DNA of 64,000 bases, taken from positions 62,001 through 126,000 of the forward strand of contig NZ_FQVP01000001.1 in assembly GCF_900129395.1 (NCBI RefSeq), written 5' to 3'. Shown piece after piece: positions 35,915 through 44,548 of this stretch (within the stretch, counting starts at the first letter, position 1; each line of letters starts with the position of its first letter). Origin of the DNA: Pseudosulfitobacter pseudonitzschiae. Its GTDB lineage: Bacteria; Pseudomonadota; Alphaproteobacteria; Rhodobacterales; Rhodobacteraceae. Position numbers and translations under genes: made by a program. Under the pieces are notes generated by a model that was not told the DNA's origin, searched no databases, and saw only the letters and a program-made list of their open reading frames with translations.

Positions 35915-36043
35915 TGTCAAATGCCATGCAAAACCGGCTTCTGTGTCACATGGCTGACCCAGAACGCGGCGCTAGGCCCACAGGGCGGGGCAGGGGCCAA
36001 GCAGTCATTCGTGAAACTTGCAGCGAAGGGCGGGAACGAGCCC
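35915..36043 (+). repeat. Dispersed repeat R1, copy b
   Basis: The counterpart of 25454-25570, starting 24 bases after the metR stop; it shares the same ordered blocks including GTCATTCGTGAAA and TGCAGCGAAGG. It is slightly longer than copy a. It lies upstream of the orphan gene at 36155. Confidence 0.7.
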
Positions 36044-36154
36044 AAAGTGACGGATAGCCGCATCGTGCATGGATGTCGGTAATCCGAACGTGTTACGCTT
36101 GGGAAGCTTCAATAACTTGAACTAACGCTCAACTATTACATTTGCGAGGAAACC

Positions 36155-36583
36155 ATGGAGGGCATTCAACCAACCGAGACTTTTCCGCTGATCGGAACAG
36201 TCGAAAACCCAGCCCTATTCAGCGACGGACGCGACCTTTTTCTTAGCTACGAGATTGCGCCGGCCGCAGGCGATGGCATCGCTATTCTTAGATTCTCTGA
36301 CGTTATCCACTTCGAACAGAATCCTATTAATGTCGAAGGCTTAAGAGATGCATTATTTCCGACTAAGCCTTGGGACTTCACGGAAGTTCTCGGTAGCGAC
36401 CGCACAATTGAGTGGAAAGCTCTTGAGCCACGTTTTTGGACGATTTCGTTCAATGATGTGACGGTTGAGGTCGTGTTTTCCAAGGTTCATAAAGTCCATG
36501 AAACACGTGAAATCATTAGGCCGCCTGAGGCACTTGCAGGCTTTTTGAGGCGTAATGTCGCCTCGGACCATCCACAACGTTGA
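36155..36583 (+). CDS. Orphan protein bracketed by repeats R1b and R2b
   Basis: A 142-residue soluble protein, no signal peptide, beta-rich and acidic (DLFLSYEIAPAAGDGIAILR, FSDVIHFEQNPINVEGL, FWTISFNDVTVEVVFSKVH). No family is recognised. AGGAAACC precedes the ATG. The gene is visibly more AT-rich than its surroundings and lies between two repeat blocks that flank a gene-free spacer elsewhere (25454-25892), so it looks like acquired cargo. It has no clear similarity to the other orphan at 17142-17474. Confidence 0.65.
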   Translation: MEGIQPTETFPLIGTVENPALFSDGRDLFLSYEIAPAAGDGIAILRFSDVIHFEQNPINVEGLRDALFPTKPWDFTEVLGSDRTIEWKALEPRFWTISFNDVTVEVVFSKVHKVHETREIIRPPEALAGFLRRNVASDHPQR

Positions 36584-36687
36584 AGCTTTGAAGCCGTCGT
36601 TGTTGCACCCGCAGCGAAAGGGCGCTTTGTCCCGCACACCAGACCTTGACCCATACCATGCCCAAAGTCTGGTTTGTGTCAGAAATG

Positions 36688-36750
36688 CTTGGCACTTAGG
36701 TCGCAATAGCTTGGCACGGCCCACTGACATTTTTCAGAAAATTCGCCGCC
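36688..36750 (+). repeat. Dispersed repeat R2, copy b
   Basis: The counterpart of 25832-25892 with the block CTTGGCA..GCTTGGC followed by CAGAAAATTCG. A further GCAGCGAA-containing fragment resembling R1 lies at about 36609, between the orphan gene and this copy. Confidence 0.6.
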
Positions 36751-36810
36751 ATGAGTCAGAGTTGCACGGCATTCGACATCTGGGGCGGCGTGCACCGCCC
36801 CGCACGGGCG

Positions 36811-37848
36811 TCAGATCACCTTGACGATCTGCTTGCCCATGTTCTTGCCTTGCAGCAGGCCGATGAACGCCTGCGGTGCATTCTCCAACCCTTCGGCCAC
36901 ATCCTCGACCACCTTGATCTCGCCGCTGGCGACCTTCGGGCCGATCTCGGACAGGAAGGCGGGGAATTGGTTCCAATGGTTCGATATGATAAAGCCCTGA
37001 ACCGACAGGAAATTCACCAGGATCGTCCGCCACAGCTTCGGCGCCGTCAGCGGCGCGTTGGCCCCATCGCCCAAGCCACCCGCGTTGTACCACGCGATCA
37101 TGCCACAGATCGGGATGCGCCCGTGCGGGTTCATCAGCGGCATGACCGCCTCCAGCACCTTGCCGCCGACGTTTTCGAAATAAATGTCGATGCCCTTGGG
37201 GCATTCCGCTTTCAAGGCTTCGCGCAGGGCCTTGGCGTCGTCATAGGCGCGGTGGTCCAGACAGGCGTCAAAGCCAAAGGTTTCGACCGCCATCTTGCAT
37301 TTGTCCGCCCCCCCCGCGATGCCCACGGTGCGCAGGCCCATGCTTTTGGCGACCTGACCCACCATCGACCCGACGGGCCCGGTGGCGGCGGCGACGACCA
37401 GCGTTTCGCCTGCCTTGGGGCGACCAATCTCGGTCAGACCGTGATAGCCGGTGAACCCCGGCATGCCCAACACGCCAAGGCTTGCGGTGATCGGCCCGTG
37501 CGCCGGATCGACCTTGCGCAGCATTTTTGCGGGTTGCACGCCGTGCGTCGCCCATCCGAACATGCCAAAGGCATAATCGCCGGGTTTGAACGCGTCAGAG
37601 TTCGACGCAATCACCTCGCCCACGGCGCCGCCTTCCATGGTGCCGCCGATGGGCACGGGTGCGGCATAGGATTTTGCATCGTCCATGCGGCCGCGCATAT
37701 AGGGGTCCAGCGACATGTAGTGGACGCGCACCAGAACCTCGCCCTCGCCGGGTGTGGGCACGGGGCCGGTTTCCATCTTGAAATTTTCCATTGTCGGTGC
37801 GCCGTCAGGGCGGCTGGCAAGGTTAATGCGGTGCATCTGGTCGGTCAT
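36811..37848 (-). CDS. Zinc-independent MDR family NADP-dependent oxidoreductase
   Basis: A 345-residue medium-chain reductase of the leukotriene B4 dehydrogenase / CurA type. It contains YMSLDPYMRGRM near 44-55, the nucleotide-binding VVAAATGPVGSMVGQVAKSMG at about 150-170, and GIDIYFENVGG. The family reduces enone double bonds with NADPH. There are no catalytic-zinc cysteines. Start 37848 follows GGGAGAG; a long upstream extension in frame is non-coding. Confidence 0.9.
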   Translation of the reverse strand: MTDQMHRINLASRPDGAPTMENFKMETGPVPTPGEGEVLVRVHYMSLDPYMRGRMDDAKSYAAPVPIGGTMEGGAVGEVIASNSDAFKPGDYAFGMFGWATHGVQPAKMLRKVDPAHGPITASLGVLGMPGFTGYHGLTEIGRPKAGETLVVAAATGPVGSMVGQVAKSMGLRTVGIAGGADKCKMAVETFGFDACLDHRAYDDAKALREALKAECPKGIDIYFENVGGKVLEAVMPLMNPHGRIPICGMIAWYNAGGLGDGANAPLTAPKLWRTILVNFLSVQGFIISNHWNQFPAFLSEIGPKVASGEIKVVEDVAEGLENAPQAFIGLLQGKNMGKQIVKVI

Positions 37849-38000
37849 TGATTTCTCTCCCATTGATTGCGCGCAGCGTGGACCTGCGCGCGCGCGGGGG
37901 CAAGCCGTGACGCCACGGCGCGGCACAATACGCACAGGCCCTTGGCATCTTGGACCAGTGCGCGTATACGCGCGGCCTGATCCCTCTAGGAGAGTCCCCA

Positions 38001-38786
38001 ATGGTTGGCAGTGCAAACCTCAACATCATGATCAAAGCCGCGCGCAAGGCGGGCCGTTCGCTGGTCAAGGACTTCCGCGAGGTCGAGCAGCTGCAAGTGT
38101 CGATGAAAGGCGCCGGCGATTTCGTCAGCCGCGCCGACATTGCCGCCGAGAAAATCCTCAAGGACGAGCTGATGGGCGCGCGTCCGACCTATGGCTGGTG
38201 CGCCGAAGAAAGCGCCGAGGAAGAGGGCACTGACCCCACCCGCCGCTGGATCGTCGACCCGCTGGACGGCACCACCAACTTTTTGCACGGCCTGCCGCAC
38301 TGGGCCGTGTCGATCGCGCTGGAACACAAGGGCCAGGTTGTGGCGGGTGTGGTGTTCGACCCCGCCAAGGACGAAATGTTCTTTGCCGAAAAGGGCGCAG
38401 GCTCGTGGATGAACGACAGCCGGATGCGCGTGTCGGGCCGCAGCCATATGATCGAGGCGATCTTTGCCACCGGTCTGCCATTTGCAGGGCGCGGCGATCT
38501 TCCCGATACACTGAAAGACCTGGGTCGTTTGCTGCCCGTCTGCGCCGGTGTGCGCCGCTGGGGCTCTGCCGCGCTTGATCTGGCCTATGTGGCCGCAGGG
38601 CGCTACGACGGGTTCTGGGAACGCCGCCTGAAACCGTGGGACATGGCCGCCGGTGTGATCATCGCCCGCGAAGCCGGTGCGCTGCTTGAGCCGATGGACC
38701 CCAGCGCCGATCTTCTGGACAGCGGCAACGTGATCTGCGCCAACGAAGCCCTGTACTCGCACTTTGCCAAGATTATCCGCGCCTGA
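38001..38786 (+). CDS. suhB: Inositol-1-monophosphatase family protein
   Basis: A 261-residue Mg2+-dependent phosphatase. Metal sites are GAGDFVSRADIAAEK (first Asp), E-E at 69-70 (WCAEESAEEE), DPLDGT at 86-91, and the C-terminal WDMAAGVIIAREAG. SuhB also acts in rRNA antitermination in other proteobacteria. ATG 38001 has AGGAGAG upstream. It is followed by the repeat at 38817. Confidence 0.92.
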   Translation: MVGSANLNIMIKAARKAGRSLVKDFREVEQLQVSMKGAGDFVSRADIAAEKILKDELMGARPTYGWCAEESAEEEGTDPTRRWIVDPLDGTTNFLHGLPHWAVSIALEHKGQVVAGVVFDPAKDEMFFAEKGAGSWMNDSRMRVSGRSHMIEAIFATGLPFAGRGDLPDTLKDLGRLLPVCAGVRRWGSAALDLAYVAAGRYDGFWERRLKPWDMAAGVIIAREAGALLEPMDPSADLLDSGNVICANEALYSHFAKIIRA

Positions 38787-38816
38787 GACTACGGGCTGGC
38801 GCCTTGACAGCCCAGC

Positions 38817-38884
38817 CTCTTTATCTTGCCAGATAAACTCCGGGGGAGGCGCGCAGCGCCGGGGGCAGCGCCCCCAAACCCGCC
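38817..38884 (+). repeat. Intergenic palindromic repeat, left copy
   Basis: The sequence from CTCTTTATCTTGCCAGATAA through CTCCGGGGGAGG to GCGCCCCCAAACCCG is the reverse complement of 40045-40113 with about three differences over 68 bases. It contains two hairpins (GGCGC-GCA-GCGCC and GGGGGC-AGC-GCCCCC) and follows the suhB stop. It looks like a REP-type element of Rhodobacteraceae. Confidence 0.85.
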
Positions 38885-38897
38885 AGCGGCAAGGTCT

Positions 38898-39269
38898 CTA
38901 TTGATCCGAGACGTGATTCACCCCGTCCGTCCAGCGGATCGGCTCGTGATCGCGCGGGTTGACCCCGTCGATACAGCCCAGATTGACCCCGCATTGCGTC
39001 GGGTCGGACCGCCGCCGGTGATGGGTATAGATGCCGCAGGTCTTGCAAAAGTGATGTTGCGCCGTGTGGGTGCCAAAGCTGTAGAGCGTCAGGTTATCCG
39101 CGCCCTTCACCACCTCAAGATCAGCGGCGAGCGCCGTGACCGCAGCTGCACCACGTCTGCGGCAGAACGAACAATCGCAGCGCGCCACGTCCTGCAGCCC
39201 ATCGGGCAGGGTCGCGCGGATATGCACCGCACCACAGTGACAGCGGGCATCGACCCGCAGCGCAGTCAT
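38898..39269 (-). CDS. GFA-family zinc protein
   Basis: A 123-residue protein of the glutathione-dependent formaldehyde-activating enzyme (GFA/CENP-V) family. Zinc cysteines are in CHCGAVH (10, 12), CDCSFC (31, 33, 36) and CKTCG (75, 78). The original enzymatic role is disputed for many members. Its start overlaps the rhomboid stop by four bases, so they form an operon. Confidence 0.9.
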   Translation of the reverse strand: MTALRVDARCHCGAVHIRATLPDGLQDVARCDCSFCRRRGAAAVTALAADLEVVKGADNLTLYSFGTHTAQHHFCKTCGIYTHHRRRSDPTQCGVNLGCIDGVNPRDHEPIRWTDGVNHVSDQ

Positions 39270-40000
39270 CGCCGCACCTTTGGAATGCGCGAGCGCACGT
39301 ATTGCGCCTCTGGGTGGGGTGGGTGGCCATGGGTGCGCGACCAGAACACGGTCCCGCCGCGCCGCAGCCACAGCGGAATCACAAACACCAGCCCTGCGAC
39401 AAAGCCCCCCGCGTGTGCCCAGTAGGCCACGCCGCCCGCGTCGGGGTTGGCACCCAACCCGCCGATGAACTGCATTCCGAACCATAGCATCAGCATGACC
39501 CAAGCGGGGATCGGAAAGATGCGGAAGAACACGATAAAGATGATCAGGATGTCGACTTTGGCCTTGGGGAACATCAACAGATATCCACCCATCACCCCCG
39601 CAATCGCACCGGATGCGCCGACGGTCGGCACGCCTGAAAACGGGGCAACCACATATTGGGCAAGTGCGGCTGCGACGCCTGTCAACAGGTAGAAGCCCAG
39701 GTAGGGCCCATGCCCCATCTCGTCCTCGATGTTGTCGCCAAAGATGTAGAGAAACAGCATGTTGCCCGCCAGATGCATCCACCCGCCGTGCAGGAACATT
39801 GACGACACCAGCGTGTAATAGCCTTCGCCCGCGCTGATCCGTGCGGGGATGAACGCCCATTCGATGTAGAAGGCATTGATCGCGCGCGCATCCGACATCA
39901 TCCCGGCATAGCTGAGGAAAATCAGGATGTTCGCGGCCATCAACCCGTAGGTGACATAAGGCGTGCGGCCGGATGGGTTATGGTCACGAATGGGAAACAT
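39266..40000 (-). CDS. Rhomboid intramembrane serine protease
   Basis: A 244-residue, six-helix protease that cleaves transmembrane substrates. The catalytic dyad is Ser130 (GASGAIAG) and His196 (AHAGGF). HGGWMHLAGN at 71-80 supplies the conserved His and Asn of helix 2. The substrate is unknown. It is co-transcribed with the GFA gene, the pair being flanked by inverted copies of an intergenic repeat. Confidence 0.93.
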   Translation of the reverse strand: MFPIRDHNPSGRTPYVTYGLMAANILIFLSYAGMMSDARAINAFYIEWAFIPARISAGEGYYTLVSSMFLHGGWMHLAGNMLFLYIFGDNIEDEMGHGPYLGFYLLTGVAAALAQYVVAPFSGVPTVGASGAIAGVMGGYLLMFPKAKVDILIIFIVFFRIFPIPAWVMLMLWFGMQFIGGLGANPDAGGVAYWAHAGGFVAGLVFVIPLWLRRGGTVFWSRTHGHPPHPEAQYVRSRIPKVRR

Positions 40001-40044
40001 GGGCGCAAGCTGGTCTGAAACGCGGGCGGGGTCAATATGGCGCG

Positions 40045-40113
40045 GACGGGTTTGGGGGCGCTGCCCCCCGGCGCTGTGCGCCTCCCCCGGAGTTTATCTG
40101 GCAAGATGAAGAG
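40045..40113 (-). repeat. Intergenic palindromic repeat, right copy (inverted)
   Basis: The inverted partner of 38817-38884, about 1.2 kb away, upstream of the rhomboid gene and of the DnaB-like gene. The rest of the 290-base intergenic region shows no gene. Confidence 0.85.
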
Positions 40114-40290
40114 CGGGGGATTGAGTTTTGCGCGTGGCGGGGCAATTATCGGGCATGGCACGACCCGTGCCGCCCCCCTCCGCCGGGAAAGCAGATGAAC
40201 ATGCAGGGTTAAGATTTGCATCGCACCTATGGTCGAGCGTGCACATGAGGAGGGCATGGTGTCACAAGCTCGGGACATATGGAGAATGTG

Positions 40291-40998
40291 ATGAACGTGA
40301 CGATACCTATTTTTCGACTGAAACGGGATGCGCGGCGGTTGGCGCGGGACAAGGGTGTGCCGTTGCACGCGACGCTGGACCTTGTGGCACGGCAAGCAAG
40401 CTTTGCCCACTGGAGCCTGCTGGCGGCGGAACATGCGCGTCAGCGGCCCTCGGCGCGGGTGTTGCAGCAGATGCAGGCGGGCGATCTGGTTTTGCTGGGC
40501 GCGCGTCCGGGGCAGGGCAAGACCATGCTGGGGCTGGAACTGTGCGGGGCGGCCCTGTCGGCGGACCGTCGGTCCGTGTTTCTCTCGCTGGAGTGGACGC
40601 AGGCCGAGGTCACACACCGCTTTGCCGAAGTTGGCGTGGACGTGGCACAGGCGCAGGGCTTGCGGGTGGACACGTCGGATGCGATCTGCGCCGATCATAT
40701 CATCGCCGCTCTGGGCGATGCGCCGCGCGGCAGCGTGGCTGTGGTGGATTATTTGCAGATACTGGATCAGGACCGCCGCCTGCCGCCTTTGGCCACGCAG
40801 GTGGCCGCCTTGGCGGCCTTTGCGCAGCACAGCGGTGTAATCCTTGTGCTGATTGCGCAGATTGACCGGGACTTTGCCGCAGAGGCTGGGCCACCGGATT
40901 GGGGCGACGTGCGTCTGCCCAATCCGGTGGATCTGGATTTGTTCAACCGCGCCGTCTTTTTGCACGACGGCGCGGTGCGGGTGGTTGCGCGCGCGTAG
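40291..40998 (+). CDS. Orphan DnaB/RecA-like P-loop ATPase
   Basis: A 235-residue protein with Walker A ARPGQGKT (71-78) and a DnaB-type Walker B (VAVVDYLQIL, near 150-160), i.e. the C-terminal helicase fold without DnaB's N-terminal primase-binding domain. In place of that it has a short basic module (LKRDARRLARDKGVPLHATL...ARQASFAHW), which resembles a roughly 40-residue N-terminal unit attached to various accessory proteins. Start 40291 has GGAG six bases upstream; 40279 is the alternative. Its role is unknown; true helicase activity is unproven. It is convergent with putA, three bases between stops. Confidence 0.8.
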   Translation: MNVTIPIFRLKRDARRLARDKGVPLHATLDLVARQASFAHWSLLAAEHARQRPSARVLQQMQAGDLVLLGARPGQGKTMLGLELCGAALSADRRSVFLSLEWTQAEVTHRFAEVGVDVAQAQGLRVDTSDAICADHIIAALGDAPRGSVAVVDYLQILDQDRRLPPLATQVAALAAFAQHSGVILVLIAQIDRDFAAEAGPPDWGDVRLPNPVDLDLFNRAVFLHDGAVRVVARA

Positions 40999-41001
40999 CG
41001 G

Positions 41002-44000
41002 TCAGGGCGCGGGGTTCTTGGCGACTTCCCCCAAGAGCGCCGCGTTGCCGCCTGCAGCGGTGGTGTCCACGCACAGATGGCGTTCCCACAGCACATGGCC
41101 CGCGTCGGGCTGGCCGGTGATCAGCGGCATGATTGCGCCGTCACGGCCCGCAAGCGCGCGGTTCAGTGCGGCGGCGGTATCCGCATCGCCCCACCACAGC
41201 ACACCGCAATAGGCAGGGCCCACGGTCAGCGACTGCGGCGCGACAGGGCCGGTGGCCGCCAGCGCGCGACCGCCAAGCGCCTCCACCGCCTTGACCTGTG
41301 CTTGCACGGTTTCTGGGCCGGGACCGGCGCAGAGGACCGGCGCGCCAGCCCACGTGCTCAGGCGGTTGGTCTCGCCGGTGGGGCCGGGCATCGTGTGTTC
41401 CGAGACCTTTTCGGACGCTTGTTCACGCAGCGCGGGCAGCGGCTGTGGCGCGTCACCGTTCCAGTCGTCCAGTGCCTGCGCAGCAACCGGCGCCGAGAAG
41501 CGCAGCAGGTAGTCGGGACCGCCTGCCTTGGGGCCGGTTCCGCTCAGACCCGTGCCGCCAAAGGGCTGGCTGCCGACAATTGCGCCGATCTGGTTGCGGT
41601 TCACATAGACGTTGCCCGCCAGGATGCGGTCCGACACGAATTGCACCCGGTCGTCGATGCGGGTGTGCAGGCCAAAGGTCAGCCCGTAGCCGGTGGCGTT
41701 GATGTCCTGAATGACCCGGTGCATCTGGCCCGATCTGAACGTGGCGATGTGCAGGACCGGCCCGAAAATCTCGCGGGTCAGGTCTTCGATGCCATTCACG
41801 CTGATCAGGGTGGGGGCGATATATGTTCCCGTCTGCGGCGTGGGCAGCGCGTGCAGCACCCGACCCTCGGCGCGGGCGGTGTCGATGTGATCGGCGATGC
41901 CTTGGCGGGCCGCCTCGTCGATCACGGGGCCGACATCGGTGCTGAGGTCCCACGGTGCCCCCATCACCAGCGCGTCCATCGCGCCCCGCAGCATTGCGGT
42001 GAATGCGGGGGCGATGTCTTCCTGTACATAAAGGCACCGCAGCGCCGAACAGCGTTGGCCGGCCGATTGGAAGGCGCTTTCGATGATGGCGGTCACCGCC
42101 TGCTCGGGCAATGCCGTGCTGTCCACGATCATCGCGTTCAGCCCACCGGTTTCGGCGATCAACGGTGTGCCGGGGGCGGCATGTTCCGCAAGGCTCGCAC
42201 GGATTTTCAGCGCCGTCGCGGTCGAACCGGTGAAGGCCACGCCGCCGATGCGCCCGTCCGAGGTCAGCGCCGCACCGATGTCACCCCCGCCCGGCAGCAG
42301 TTGCAGGGCATCCTCGGGCACACCGGCCTCGTGCATCAGTGTTACGGCCAGATGGGCGATCAGCGGAGTCTGCTCGGCAGGTTTCGCCAGCACCGCGTTG
42401 CCTGCGGCCAGGGCGGCGGCAATCTGGCCGGTGAAGATCGCCAGCGGAAAGTTCCACGGGCTGATGCAGACATAGGTGCCTGCGGGACGGGTCTCGGCGC
42501 GTGCCTGGGCTGCGTAATAGCGCAGGAAATCCACCGCTTCGCGCAGCTCTGCCACACAGTCGGGCAGGGTCTTGCCCGCCTCGCGTGCCAGAAGGGCAAA
42601 GAGCGGTGCATAATTGGCCTCAAGCGCATCGGCGGCCTTGTTCAGGATCGATGCGCGCTCGGCGGTGGGAGCATCCCACAGTTTTGCTGCATCAAAGGCT
42701 GCGGTCACGTCAGCAGGGGTGGCGTGCTGGACCGTGCCGACCACGTCCGACGGATCGGCGGGATTGCTCACGTCCTGTGTCGCCCCCTTGGCGACCTCTG
42801 TCGCCAGCAGCGGACCCGCCTGCCACGTCTTGTTCCGCAGCGGGTTGCGCGCGGCGTCGATGGCGGCCAGCGTCGGGGCGTGGGCCAGGTCATAGCCTTG
42901 CGAGTTCGGCCGCTCGGGCTGGAACAGCTCGGTGCCGCGCAGGATTTTCGGGCCGGGGAAGGGCAGGGCGTCAAACGGATCGCTTGCCACCTGTTCGGGC
43001 GACACGTCTTCGTCGACAATTTGGTTTACGAAAGACGAGTTCGCCCCGTTCTCCAGCAAGCGCCGCACCAGATAAGCCAGCAGGTCGCGGTGCGCGCCCA
43101 CAGGCGCGTAAATGCGGCAGTTGGTGCCCGCATCGGCCATGACGATATTGTGCAACGCCTCGCCCATGCCATGCAGACGCTGGAACTCGAATGTTTCGGG
43201 ATCGGCGCCCATGTGCAGCACGGCGGCAACCGTATGCGCGTTGTGCGTGGCGAATTGCGGATAAATGCGGTCGGTCATGCCCAGCAGGCGACGTGCGTTG
43301 GCGATATAGGACACGTCCGTTGCGGCCTTCTGGCTGTAGACAGGAAAGCCGTCCAGCCCTTCGACCTGCGCTTTCTTGATCTCGGTGTCCCAATAGGCAC
43401 CCTTGACCAGACGCACCATGATCCGGCGGTCGTGGGTCTGTGCCATGTCGTAAAGCGTGTCGATCACACGGCCCGCACGGGGGCCATAGGCCTGCACCAC
43501 AACGCCCAGACCGTCCCAGCCTTTGAGCGCAGGTTCGGCCAGCACGCGGTCGATCAGTTCCAGCGACAGCGACAGCCGGTCCGCTTCCTCGGCGTCGATG
43601 TTCAGACCCATGCCCGCCGATTTCGCCAGCAATGCAAGGCTGCGCAGGCGCGGCAACAGATCATTCATCACCGCCTCTTCCTGCGCGACCTCATAACGGG
43701 GGTGCAGTGCGCTGAGCTTGACCGAGATGCCGGGGTTCTTGCGGATGTCGCCCTGGTTGCACGCGGTGGCAATGGCGGAAATCGCGCGGGAATAGGCCAG
43801 GTGATAGCGTTTGGCATCGGCCTCGGTGCGGGCGGCCTCGCCAAGCATGTCGTAGGAATAGGTATAGCCCTTTTTTTCCATACCGGCCGCGCGTTTCATC
43901 GCCGAAGTGATGTTTTCGCCCAGCACGAACTGGCGGCCCATTTCCTTCATGGCACGGCCCACGGCGGTGCGGATCACCGGCTCGCCCAGGCGTTTGATGG

Positions 44001-44442
44001 CACTGCGCAGGTGGCTCACGGGGCCCGGACGGCGCGTGTCCAGCACGCGACCGGTCAGCATCAGCGCCCAGGTCGAGGCGTTCACAAGGCTGGATGTCGA
44101 TTTGCCAAGGTGCGTGCCCCAGTCCGATGGTGCGATCTTGTCTTCGATCAGCGCGTCGATGGTGTCCGCGTCGGGCACACGCAGCAATGCCTCGGCCAGA
44201 CACATCAGGGCAATGCCCTCGTCGGTGCTGAGACCATATTCGGCCAGAAAACTCTCCATCAGGCCGGGATCGGCGGCAGCGCGGATCTGGCGGACCCATC
44301 CGGCGGCACGTGCGGTGATGGCCGCGCGGTCGGATTGGTCCAGGCTGGCAAAGGAAACAAGTTCCGCCAGCACCTTGTTCTGGTTGGTATAGGTCGCAGC
44401 ATCGATGTGAAGGCGCAGGGATTGTTCAGTGTCGCGGGCCAT
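41002..44442 (-). CDS. putA: Bifunctional proline dehydrogenase / glutamate semialdehyde dehydrogenase
   Basis: A 1146-residue enzyme that oxidises proline to glutamate. The N-terminal FAD-dependent proline dehydrogenase barrel is about 80-470 (VRLVKGAYWDTEIK, FATHNAHT). The aldehyde dehydrogenase is about 510-980 (TGSTATALKIRA, catalytic Cys798 in GQRCSALR). A C-terminal extension to 1146 follows. There is no ribbon-helix-helix DNA-binding domain at the N terminus, so regulation is delegated to the divergent Lrp-type gene. AAGGAT precedes the ATG. Confidence 0.95.
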   Translation of the reverse strand: MARDTEQSLRLHIDAATYTNQNKVLAELVSFASLDQSDRAAITARAAGWVRQIRAAADPGLMESFLAEYGLSTDEGIALMCLAEALLRVPDADTIDALIEDKIAPSDWGTHLGKSTSSLVNASTWALMLTGRVLDTRRPGPVSHLRSAIKRLGEPVIRTAVGRAMKEMGRQFVLGENITSAMKRAAGMEKKGYTYSYDMLGEAARTEADAKRYHLAYSRAISAIATACNQGDIRKNPGISVKLSALHPRYEVAQEEAVMNDLLPRLRSLALLAKSAGMGLNIDAEEADRLSLSLELIDRVLAEPALKGWDGLGVVVQAYGPRAGRVIDTLYDMAQTHDRRIMVRLVKGAYWDTEIKKAQVEGLDGFPVYSQKAATDVSYIANARRLLGMTDRIYPQFATHNAHTVAAVLHMGADPETFEFQRLHGMGEALHNIVMADAGTNCRIYAPVGAHRDLLAYLVRRLLENGANSSFVNQIVDEDVSPEQVASDPFDALPFPGPKILRGTELFQPERPNSQGYDLAHAPTLAAIDAARNPLRNKTWQAGPLLATEVAKGATQDVSNPADPSDVVGTVQHATPADVTAAFDAAKLWDAPTAERASILNKAADALEANYAPLFALLAREAGKTLPDCVAELREAVDFLRYYAAQARAETRPAGTYVCISPWNFPLAIFTGQIAAALAAGNAVLAKPAEQTPLIAHLAVTLMHEAGVPEDALQLLPGGGDIGAALTSDGRIGGVAFTGSTATALKIRASLAEHAAPGTPLIAETGGLNAMIVDSTALPEQAVTAIIESAFQSAGQRCSALRCLYVQEDIAPAFTAMLRGAMDALVMGAPWDLSTDVGPVIDEAARQGIADHIDTARAEGRVLHALPTPQTGTYIAPTLISVNGIEDLTREIFGPVLHIATFRSGQMHRVIQDINATGYGLTFGLHTRIDDRVQFVSDRILAGNVYVNRNQIGAIVGSQPFGGTGLSGTGPKAGGPDYLLRFSAPVAAQALDDWNGDAPQPLPALREQASEKVSEHTMPGPTGETNRLSTWAGAPVLCAGPGPETVQAQVKAVEALGGRALAATGPVAPQSLTVGPAYCGVLWWGDADTAAALNRALAGRDGAIMPLITGQPDAGHVLWERHLCVDTTAAGGNAALLGEVAKNPAP

Positions 44443-44520
44443 GATTTATCCTTTTGGCAGATGTACCATTGTATCGCTGGATCAGAAGGCGATTTGACTA
44501 TAATGATTTTACTTGTCGGT

Positions 44521-44536
44521 AATTTAGACCGAAATT
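44521..44536. promoter_or_regulatory. Candidate PutR (Lrp-type) operator
   Basis: AATTT-agaccg-AAATT is an inverted repeat 12 bases before the putR start codon in the putA/putR divergent region, matching the AT-armed dyads bound by Lrp/AsnC regulators. Confidence 0.45.
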
Positions 44537-44548
44537 CGAGGGTTTCTC

